From: Candidatus Rifleibacteriota bacterium
GTDB lineage: Bacteria > Vulcanimicrobiota > Xenobia > Xenobiales > Xenobiaceae
DNA length: 11,571 nucleotides
NCBI GenBank assembly: GCA_900772775.1
Contig: CAAGRW010000109.1
Span: forward strand, 1-11,571
Reading direction: 5' to 3'
Part shown: piece after piece, positions 1 through 6,079 of the stretch
Numbering within the stretch: the first letter of the stretch is position 1
Layout of the letters: each line of letters opens with the position of its first letter
Notes under the pieces: generated by a model
Seen by the model: the letters and a program-made list of their open reading frames with translations, nothing else
The model's database searches: none
What the model was told of the DNA's origin: nothing
Position numbers and translations under genes: made by a program

Positions 1-1
1 C

Positions 2-529
2 GTAAATTTGGAGCGCTTCGCTCCCGGTTTACCAACGGCTTTTCTGGTCAAAGGTTTGCAAGGGACTTTTCGTCGCTATTGGGATCGACAGACAGAGGTT
101 ATCTTAGAGCACTATCAAGTTCTTCCCGAGGCCTCTGAGACAATTTCTCATAGTTCAGAACAATTAAAGCAAGATTTGCTTAAGGGAGCATCTCACACTC
201 CCGCTTTGGCCTTTAAAGGAATACCTTGCCTAGATATGCGCGGCGCCTCTGCCAAAGAAGCAGTCTCTTGTTTGGAAGTTTTTATAAATATGGTAACACG
301 CCAGAGTCTCAAGTTTTGCCAGCTTTATCTGGATAATCAGAACAGTAGACGCGTAGTGCGCCAATGGGCGGCCATAAACGACGCTAAGCTTAGTTGTCTA
401 TCTGAAAAAGAAGAATTGTGGCGCCTTCAGTTTGCTCAATCTTCAGAAAAAGAGCTCGATAAACAGCCAGAATTTTCCAAACAAGAAGTACTCCCCTACA
501 GAGTATTGCTTTTAGGGAGTGACAGATAG
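2..529 (+). CDS. Partial unrecognised protein with a possible cysteine-less TusA/YedF-like domain
   Basis: The frame is open to the left edge, so the true start is probably outside the window. A TTG at 8 is possible, but no ribosome site can be judged there. I do not recognise the first 60 residues, which are mostly charged and helical. Counting from the TTG, residues about 70-137 (a DMRG motif, a helix, then a strand with LYLDNQNSRRVV) resemble the beta-alpha-beta plan of TusA/YedF sulfur-carrier domains. The usual Cys-Pro after D-x-R-G is replaced by Ala-Lys, so no sulfur transfer is expected. An Smr-like domain, which also has a DxRG motif, is an alternative, but the following HGKG is missing. 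The stop lies two bases before the TldE-type gene, suggesting co-transcription. The domain call is a weak motif-level inference; the ORF itself is well supported by its packing. Confidence 0.55.
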   Translation, partial: VNLERFAPGLPTAFLVKGLQGTFRRYWDRQTEVILEHYQVLPEASETISHSSEQLKQDLLKGASHTPALAFKGIPCLDMRGASAKEAVSCLEVFINMVTRQSLKFCQLYLDNQNSRRVVRQWAAINDAKLSCLSEKEELWRLQFAQSSEKELDKQPEFSKQEVLPYRVLLLGSDR

Positions 530-531
530 AT

Positions 532-1851
532 ATGGCCAGTTATGCAAAGCAATTGCTTTTAAAAGCTCTTGGTATGGCCAGAGATGCCGAAGTTGCCGAA
601 GAAGTATATACAGAAGTAAATTTGGCTCAGCCGGAGCAACGCAACTTCAGATCCGGCTTAGGATTGCGCTTAAACGTAGAAGGCAGACTCGGATACGTCT
701 GGTCTGAAGGCGAGTTTTCTATTAACGATTTACTACAGAAAGCAGCCCAGAACGCAGCCACAGGAAGACGCGGTTCTTTTTCACAAAAAGGGCTCATAGC
801 TCCGTCTCTGACTACAGGAGCAGCAGAAGCCTCACAACAATTGGAAGACTCGATTACTAAACTCCAAACACTAATTCAAAGTTTAGATTTCATGCTTCCT
901 TCTCTTCTGCCCCATCGACGCTTTTCGTTAAGTGCCAGATTACTTCAACATACTTTTAAGTTGACAACCAGAAGCGGAGAGCGTTGCGCCAGCCGCATTC
1001 TCCATTTGCTCACTCTAAATTCTAATGAAAATATCCCTGTAGGGGATGCCATTTACAGCACCTCTGCCCAGCACTCACCTTCAGATTTACTGTGTAAGCT
1101 AATGTGGCGTTCCGTCCATTCCAACGAAATGGCCTGGCCAGACAGTTATTTACTACCTGGAGTCTTTACTTCAAGTGCTTGCGGAAAATTGTTAGAAGAT
1201 TTTACTCAAGACATGCTTTACGCAGACTCACCCTTGTTTGGCACTTTGCCTCAAAAGCGTCCTTGGCTGGCCCCTTGCATAAACATTATCGACGACGGAA
1301 CTTTGCCCGGTGGCTTTGGCACAGTTCCTTTCGACGGTGAAGGGATTACCAAAATCAGACTGCCCCTTATCCAACAAGGTGAATTAGTTAAAGGACTCTA
1401 CGACTTAAAAACAGCCAGAGAATGTAAAATCAATCCACAAGGCTCAGCAGTGCGTCCTTGGGGACAGCCACCCAGGCCAGGTTACTCAAACTTATGCCTG
1501 GAAAGAGGCACAGCTTCTTTGGGAGAATTATGTGCCAAAGCAGATTTTGGCATTCTTTTAGATCGCCTAACTCCTCTGCCTCCGCATTTAAAAAAGCCGG
1601 GACAATTTGCCCGACGTTGCGAAACAGCTTTTCTTTTGCAACACGGAAAGCCGATATGTAGAGTACCTCAGTTTATAGTCAGAGCCAACTATACCGATTT
1701 ATTCGGTGCTAATTTGCTAGGTTTAGGCTATGAGTCAGTATTAAACGGACGTACAATGTGCCCGCCTATTGCTGTACGTAATTTAACTTTAGAAGAAGCT
1801 GATATAGATCCAGCAGAAACTTGGAGTGATTATCCGGAATTATGGTGGTAA
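532..1851 (+). CDS. TldD/PmbA family protein, TldE (PmbA) type
   Basis: A 439-residue protein close to the usual PmbA length of about 450. The C-terminal half carries family signatures: IIDDGTLPGGFGT at 252-264, a D-G-E-G turn near 268-271, a GELVKGLYD strand at 283-291, and a TAR-x12-R-x8-PGYSN-x-x-LERG block at 294-326. I see no HExxxH zinc motif, which marks the TldD protease subunit, so this fits the TldE/PmbA partner. TldD and TldE form a heterodimer that degrades unfolded or modified peptides in the cytoplasm. The N-terminal third is less conserved. No tldD is visible in the window; it may lie upstream or elsewhere. The start follows AGGGAG at 514-519, 12 bases upstream, and the 3' end overlaps the lpxD-like gene by 10 bases. 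A link to lipid A is not obvious, so operon membership may be incidental. Confidence 0.85.
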   Translation: MASYAKQLLLKALGMARDAEVAEEVYTEVNLAQPEQRNFRSGLGLRLNVEGRLGYVWSEGEFSINDLLQKAAQNAATGRRGSFSQKGLIAPSLTTGAAEASQQLEDSITKLQTLIQSLDFMLPSLLPHRRFSLSARLLQHTFKLTTRSGERCASRILHLLTLNSNENIPVGDAIYSTSAQHSPSDLLCKLMWRSVHSNEMAWPDSYLLPGVFTSSACGKLLEDFTQDMLYADSPLFGTLPQKRPWLAPCINIIDDGTLPGGFGTVPFDGEGITKIRLPLIQQGELVKGLYDLKTARECKINPQGSAVRPWGQPPRPGYSNLCLERGTASLGELCAKADFGILLDRLTPLPPHLKKPGQFARRCETAFLLQHGKPICRVPQFIVRANYTDLFGANLLGLGYESVLNGRTMCPPIAVRNLTLEEADIDPAETWSDYPELWW

Positions 1852-2807
1852 AAACTTTAGGAGAATTGGCTGAACTTTTACAAGGCAGCCTTAACAATCC
1901 AGAATACGCTTCCCACACTATTAACGTTGTTACGGGATTAGATGCTGCTTCGCAGCACGTTCTCAGCCAAGCTTTGACTTTTGCCGAAAAAGAAAACGGC
2001 CTGAAAGAAGCCGAATCTCTCGGTTTTTCTGCAGTCGTAATACCTGAAGAACTAGACACGGAAATACCTGCTATTAAGGTAAAAAATGCCCGCATTGCTT
2101 TTGCCATACTTTTGGGGTTGTTCTATCCTACACATTTGCATAAGCCAGGCATCCATCCCAGTGCCCAGGTCAGCGAGTCGGCCCAAATTGCAACTACGGC
2201 ATATGTAGGGCCTTTTGCTATTATCGGCGATAACGCTGTAGTTGCTGACAATTGTCAAATTATGGCCCACGCCAGTATCGGAAACAACAGCTCCATTGGT
2301 GCCTATACACGTCTTATGCCAGGCGTTTCTGTGGGCGCAAACGTAAAATTGGGCACAAAGAGTTTGGTAGGCCCACTTACCATTATTGAAGACGATTCCG
2401 TTTTGGGGAACGATATAGAAATAGGCGCCCGCTGTTTTATCGGCGACCACGCGTTTATTCAAGACGGAGTCCGTATAGACAATTTAGCTTGTTTTGAAAA
2501 AGGCGCAAAAATCGCTCCCCTAGCTATTGTCATTTCTCAAAATTGCTTGCAGCAAAATGTAAGTTTAGGTAAATTATCTATCACAGCCGGTCAATGCTTA
2601 GTGGAAGAAAGCCGTAAAATTGGAGATTTTGCCACAGTAGCAGCCCGTTCTCGCGTCGACAAAGATGTACCGGCAGGCCAAGCGATTTGGTCTGGCGATC
2701 CCATCGATACCCACAAAACTTCCATGCGCCAAACGGCCATGCGCCAGCTTCCTCTCAAGCACTGGAAACAGATTCAACAGCTGGCTAAACTTTCTCCAAA
2801 GGACTGA
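1842..2807 (+). CDS. LpxD-like UDP-3-O-acylglucosamine N-acyltransferase, catalytic histidines missing
   Basis: A 321-residue left-handed beta-helix protein. It has an LpxD-type N-terminal domain (1-100, including AVVIPEE and a VKNAR segment matching the LpxD VKNPY region), hexapeptide repeats from about 104 to 270, and a C-terminal helical tail. LpxD adds the second 3-hydroxyacyl chain to UDP-3-O-acyl-glucosamine in the cytosol. From RIDN (211-214) onward the protein aligns without gaps to remembered E. coli LpxD. In that alignment the catalytic His239 (IAHNV) falls on Lys220 (FEKGA), and His276 (NGHME) falls on Ser257 (EESRK). The GADGFGY loop and about 17 residues around it are also absent. 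It is therefore an LpxD homologue by fold and context, but its activity is doubtful or altered. The ATG start overlaps the end of the TldE-type gene. It could be a structural or regulatory paralogue, with a true lpxD elsewhere. Confidence 0.8.
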   Translation: MVVKTLGELAELLQGSLNNPEYASHTINVVTGLDAASQHVLSQALTFAEKENGLKEAESLGFSAVVIPEELDTEIPAIKVKNARIAFAILLGLFYPTHLHKPGIHPSAQVSESAQIATTAYVGPFAIIGDNAVVADNCQIMAHASIGNNSSIGAYTRLMPGVSVGANVKLGTKSLVGPLTIIEDDSVLGNDIEIGARCFIGDHAFIQDGVRIDNLACFEKGAKIAPLAIVISQNCLQQNVSLGKLSITAGQCLVEESRKIGDFATVAARSRVDKDVPAGQAIWSGDPIDTHKTSMRQTAMRQLPLKHWKQIQQLAKLSPKD

Positions 2808-2815
2808 CATAAATT

Positions 2816-3376
2816 ATGAGCTCAACCTCTTCTAAAGAGAACAAAAAAAAAGACAAAAAGAATATTCAATCTCAAGTCGACATTAACAAGTCACCTTCTG
2901 TATCTTCAGAGCAACAATCGTCTGAAGCTCCTACAGCTTTTCTTACTAAACAACAAAAACTTCAATATTGCTCTTGCTTTGCAGGCATTGGATTAGTTAT
3001 GGGCTTTTTGTGGGGAGCCAATTCTATAATTGATGTGGGACAATCTGCCTCTCCTTTGATTCAAGCTGCCAAAGCCAGTTTAGCTGTAGCCACTACTTCA
3101 GCCGATATATCCAAAGGGGCCTACTACGGTTTAGTAGGAGCTCTTATAGGAGTATCTTTCGGTTATTCCATATCTCTCGACTCTAAGCCCATGCTGTACA
3201 GCCTAATTTTTGGCTGTCTGGGGCTTTGGTTAGGCATTTTAATAGGCGGCCCAGCTTTAGCTGGAGTAGGATGGCTTATAGGTTACGGAGCTGTAATCAT
3301 GAACGCCATAGGCTTGGAACGTTATCGCCAAGTATACGATCAAGTCGCCAAAGAACGATCTGCCCAAAAGAACTAG
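2816..3376 (+). CDS. Small multi-pass membrane protein, function unknown
   Basis: A 186-residue protein I do not recognise. Residues 1-45 are hydrophilic and rich in Lys, Ser and Gln, probably disordered and cytoplasmic. Four hydrophobic stretches follow at about 52-70, 101-119, 126-144 and 146-166; the last two are Gly-rich and may form a hairpin. The tail after 168 is basic and charged. There is no signal peptidase site and no obvious catalytic motif. The ATG is eight bases after the lpxD-like stop, with a weak AAAGGA about 13 bases upstream. A run of nine A at 2843-2851 encodes part of the Lys-rich segment. Its place between the lpxD-like gene and the phosphoesterase suggests an envelope role, but this is inferred from position only. 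Confidence 0.8.
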   Translation: MSSTSSKENKKKDKKNIQSQVDINKSPSVSSEQQSSEAPTAFLTKQQKLQYCSCFAGIGLVMGFLWGANSIIDVGQSASPLIQAAKASLAVATTSADISKGAYYGLVGALIGVSFGYSISLDSKPMLYSLIFGCLGLWLGILIGGPALAGVGWLIGYGAVIMNAIGLERYRQVYDQVAKERSAQKN

Positions 3377-3391
3377 CTTAAAGCCTAGAGT

Positions 3392-3395
3392 GGAG
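3392..3395 (+). promoter_or_regulatory. Ribosome binding site deciding a GTG start
   Basis: GGAG lies seven bases before the GTG at 3403. The GTG is followed directly by the phosphoesterase's first strand (LIYHTNDMHG), so this start leaves no N-terminal extension or signal peptide. Confidence 0.6.
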
Positions 3396-3402
3396 CAAAG
3401 TA

Positions 3403-4248
3403 GTGCTCATCTATCATACAAATGACATGCATGGGCACACAGAAGCCCTAGATTGGTTAAAAGCCAATGCCAAGCAATCATTAGCTCAAAGTCAAGCTCT
3501 TTACTTTGACAGTGGCGATGCTTTGCTTGGCTCCAACACGGTGTGGAAAAATTATGAGCCGAATTTAGAAAAAATGGGCTCAGTCTTTTGTGCATCTATG
3601 GCTATGGGCAACAGAGAGTTTAACTATCAGCGTCGCATTTTGGACAAAAGATCCGCCCAGCGCTCTTTTCCTTTGCTTTGCAGCAATCTTGTCGACATTA
3701 GACAAGACGGGAAGTTAACTAACGAACAATTGATCGAACAACTGAACTCAGTTCCGGAAGTAAATTGCCAAGATAGTTGCTGGCGTGAAGCAGAATTATG
3801 GCGAGGCTTATCTTCCCAGCGCTGGGTTTCAGCTTTATCGCTGTATAACAAAAATTGGTCAAAGCACTACTCACTGCTTCTCTTAGCTGCAGTTCCTGTT
3901 CAATACCCTCACAATGCCATTTGGGAAAAAATTTTTGGCTTCAGATTTTTTGAAGCGGAAACGGTTTTACCTCTTCTAGTCGAACGTTGTGCAAAATTGT
4001 TGAATAAACCATTGCGTCTAATTATTTTAAGCCATTTGGGACTAGAGAGAGATAAAGTTTTGGCGGCAAGATTGCCTAAAGGATGTTGGATTCTGGGCGG
4101 TCATAGTCATACTGTAATTTCTGAGCCAGTCGAAATCGGGGGCAACTTTATAGTTCAAACCGGTTCTTGGGCTCAAAATATAGGGGAATTGGACTATAAT
4201 TTTGAAAATCCGGAATTGAGCACCTATAAATTATTAAATCTACGCTAA
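3403..4248 (+). CDS. Metallophosphoesterase of the UshA/5'-nucleotidase type, with GNRE instead of GNHE
   Basis: A 281-residue protein with the calcineurin-like metal motifs in order: HTNDMH (Asp8, His10), FDSGD (Asp39), MGNREF (Asn70), ILSH (His211) and GGHSH (His234, His236). The HTND opening and the GHSH close are typical of the UshA/5'-nucleotidase branch, whose members cleave nucleotides and UDP-sugars using two metal ions. All metal ligands are present, but the catalytic His of GNHE is Arg71, so chemistry or substrate may be changed. A segment at about 95-180 is unlike the family and looks like an insertion. There is no signal peptide and no C-terminal nucleotidase substrate domain, so it is probably cytoplasmic. 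Position among lipid A genes makes a UDP-sugar pyrophosphatase role (an LpxH-like step) conceivable; that is inference. The GTG start is supported by GGAG at 3392. Confidence 0.8.
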   Translation: MLIYHTNDMHGHTEALDWLKANAKQSLAQSQALYFDSGDALLGSNTVWKNYEPNLEKMGSVFCASMAMGNREFNYQRRILDKRSAQRSFPLLCSNLVDIRQDGKLTNEQLIEQLNSVPEVNCQDSCWREAELWRGLSSQRWVSALSLYNKNWSKHYSLLLLAAVPVQYPHNAIWEKIFGFRFFEAETVLPLLVERCAKLLNKPLRLIILSHLGLERDKVLAARLPKGCWILGGHSHTVISEPVEIGGNFIVQTGSWAQNIGELDYNFENPELSTYKLLNLR

Positions 4249-4254
4249 CTTTGT

Positions 4255-4260
4255 AAGAGG
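4255..4260 (+). promoter_or_regulatory. Ribosome binding site of the LpxB-related gene
   Basis: AAGAGG lies six bases before the ATG at 4267, which begins directly at the first Rossmann strand (RVLFISNG). This supports the chosen start. Confidence 0.6.
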
Positions 4261-4266
4261 AAAATT

Positions 4267-5442
4267 ATGGCTTCTCATCGTGTCTTATTTATATCCAACG
4301 GAGCAGGCGAAGATGCTATTGCCAGCCAGATTATAGCCGACTTACCGGAATCGCTCCCCCGAGAAGCTATGCCACTAGTTGGGGAGGGTTCCGCTTATGA
4401 GGGCTTGGCTCCAGTTGTGGGCCCCAGGCAACCTATGCCCAGCGGGGGTCTTATTCAAGAAGATTGGCGCAATTTGTGGAAAGATATAGGCGGAGGTTTA
4501 TTTTCCTTAACGTTTAGGCAAATTGCCTGGTTACGCAGTCAACGCTCGAAATTTGATCAAATTGTAGCTGTAGGTGACTTGTGGCCAGTTATATTAGCTA
4601 TACTTTCCGGTATACGCCCCATTACTTTCATAGGTACGGCCAAATCCGATTATCATCATCCCTACTCTGCTTTGGAAGCTCTTATTCTCAGAACTTTCCA
4701 AGTCCATTCCATAGTTAGAGACGAACCCACAGCCGAAAGCCTGCGCCAAAAGGGTGTAAAAGCAGCTTGGGTGGGTAACGCCATGATGGATGGTTTGATC
4801 CCCCAAAACTTGGACTTTTCATTAGATGAAACCAAAGAAGTAGGCTTGGCTCTTTTTCCCGGTAGCAGAAAAGCTACCTATCAAGTGTTGCCTCGTTTGC
4901 TCAAATTGAGCCAAATGTTAGCTAAACGTTTGGGTAAAGACATATGTGCTTTTATAGCTGTAGCTCCCTCTATAGACACTGAAAAATTGGCCCAAGCATG
5001 CTCTGACTTTACTTTGGGCGATTGTCCTTATCCTGGCTGGCACACTCTAACAGATAAAGGTGAGGCTAATGCTCCTCGAGCCCGCTTCTTCTTAATAAAA
5101 GGCCACTTAGCTGATGTATTGCAATATAGTCAGGTAGCTTTAGGTCTAGCCGGAACAGCTCACGAGCAAGCTGCCGGCTGGGGCATTCCCGTAGTGGCTT
5201 ACGAGCCGGGAGGTATGAGCCACTTAAAATGGTACAGAGCACGTCAAAAAGGATTGCTGGGAGATTCACTTATTGTTAGCGAAGATCGCGATGCAGATAT
5301 AGTAGAAGCTTTATGCAATCTTGTCCAAGATAAAGCCGAAAGACAAAGACGTGCAGAAGTCGGACGAAAGAGACTCGGACCTCCTGGAGGCTCTGAACGC
5401 ATGGCTGCAATTATAGCGGAAGCTTGCCAACAGCCTTCATAA
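4267..5442 (+). CDS. LpxB-related (lipid-A-disaccharide synthase-related) glycosyltransferase-like protein
   Basis: A 391-residue GT-B-fold protein. Motifs in order are ISNGAGED (9-16), VGDLWP (102-107), GTAKSDY (123-129), VGNAMMDG (169-176), LFPGSR (196-201) and LAGTAHEQ (294-301). LpxB has equivalents at these positions (GE-SGD, DxPDF, GHPxxD, LPGSR, SGTAxLE), but GHP is replaced by GNA here and the nucleotide-sugar loop is acid- and glycine-rich. It therefore belongs to the lipid-A-disaccharide synthase-related family I know mainly from Cyanobacteria, whose reaction is not established. It is likely cytoplasmic or at the membrane face. It is the last gene of the plus-strand operon, 18 bases after the phosphoesterase, and its end overlaps the convergent methyltransferase gene by 32 bases. 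It resembles the C-terminal half of the LpxB fusion on the other strand more than it resembles LpxB. Confidence 0.82.
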   Translation: MASHRVLFISNGAGEDAIASQIIADLPESLPREAMPLVGEGSAYEGLAPVVGPRQPMPSGGLIQEDWRNLWKDIGGGLFSLTFRQIAWLRSQRSKFDQIVAVGDLWPVILAILSGIRPITFIGTAKSDYHHPYSALEALILRTFQVHSIVRDEPTAESLRQKGVKAAWVGNAMMDGLIPQNLDFSLDETKEVGLALFPGSRKATYQVLPRLLKLSQMLAKRLGKDICAFIAVAPSIDTEKLAQACSDFTLGDCPYPGWHTLTDKGEANAPRARFFLIKGHLADVLQYSQVALGLAGTAHEQAAGWGIPVVAYEPGGMSHLKWYRARQKGLLGDSLIVSEDRDADIVEALCNLVQDKAERQRRAEVGRKRLGPPGGSERMAAIIAEACQQPS

Positions 5443-6079
5443 AAAGGAACAGCCACACAAAAACCAGCCATCCCCAAGTGCTATACTCGAACCGAAGCGA
5501 TTTCCAGGAGAAGAATTCTCCTTCGTAGCCTTGATCGCCATTTTTCCCACAATTAGGGCAAAAAAAGCTTCTTACGAACTCGGGAATAGAGTGCCAGCTA
5601 GGTAAGATCGCTGGTGTACATGCCTTGTAATTAAAAAAAATATCACCAAAACGGACAGCCAGGAAAGCCTCTTCAGAAATTATGCAAGAAGCATAAACTA
5701 CATACAAAGAAAAAGACCCCAAAAGCCACACCACCAAGCTGGCCCACCATGAAAGGGCGCCACACGAAGCAATCATAACGCCACACCCAGTTAGGATATT
5801 TCCCAAATAAAGTGGGTTGCGTATATATTTATAAGGGCCACTAGTTACTAAAAATGAGGCTTTCAATTCTTGGCTGCGCGTATGCTCTCCAGTCCATCCT
5901 AAAGCCCAAGAACGCAATATTTCGCCAAAGATAGCCAGCGCTATTCCCCAGCAACATGAACCTACAGTAGGATGAGCTACTATCAAAATAATTGCGGTAA
6001 CAATAGCCATTATGAGACCGCGCCATTTAAAAATAAAAGGCGGAGCCATCTTTTTGTTTTTATCAGGAATTTTCATCAT
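5411..6079 (-). CDS. Ste14/ICMT-type membrane methyltransferase, LmtA-like candidate
   Basis: A 222-residue integral membrane protein. It has hydrophobic segments at about 20-36, 42-60, 92-108, 110-132 and 202-216. The family hallmark GPYKYIRNPLYLGN (81-94) is followed by SEEAFLAVRFGD (135-146) and a Tyr at 151, matching the SAM-binding RHPxYxG and EE regions of isoprenylcysteine carboxyl and phospholipid methyltransferases. A CPNC pair (174-177) and a C-terminal membrane segment follow the core. The first ATG overlaps the LpxB stop as ATGA, so translation is probably coupled. As the last gene of a lipid A operon it is a good candidate for a lipid A phosphate methyltransferase like Leptospira LmtA, which belongs to this family; that role is inferred from context. 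A generic phospholipid or isoprenoid methyltransferase is the alternative. The family call is firm, the substrate is not. Confidence 0.82.
   Translation of the reverse strand: MMKIPDKNKKMAPPFIFKWRGLIMAIVTAIILIVAHPTVGSCCWGIALAIFGEILRSWALGWTGEHTRSQELKASFLVTSGPYKYIRNPLYLGNILTGCGVMIASCGALSWWASLVVWLLGSFSLYVVYASCIISEEAFLAVRFGDIFFNYKACTPAILPSWHSIPEFVRSFFCPNCGKNGDQGYEGEFFSWKSLRFEYSTWGWLVFVWLFLFMKAVGKLPL

Noticed and set aside
2052..2462. Open frame on the minus strand within the lpxD-like gene.
   Set aside because: It is antisense to clear hexapeptide-repeat coding, has no recognisable motif and no ribosome site.
2724..2750. Direct repeat CATGCGCCA appearing twice near the end of the lpxD-like gene.
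   Set aside because: Two short copies only; they encode a small MRQ repeat in a helix and give no sign of a mobile or regulatory element.
5443..5500. Search for a bidirectional terminator between the converging operons.
   Set aside because: The genes overlap and no stable GC-rich hairpin with flanking A/T tracts was seen just past either stop.
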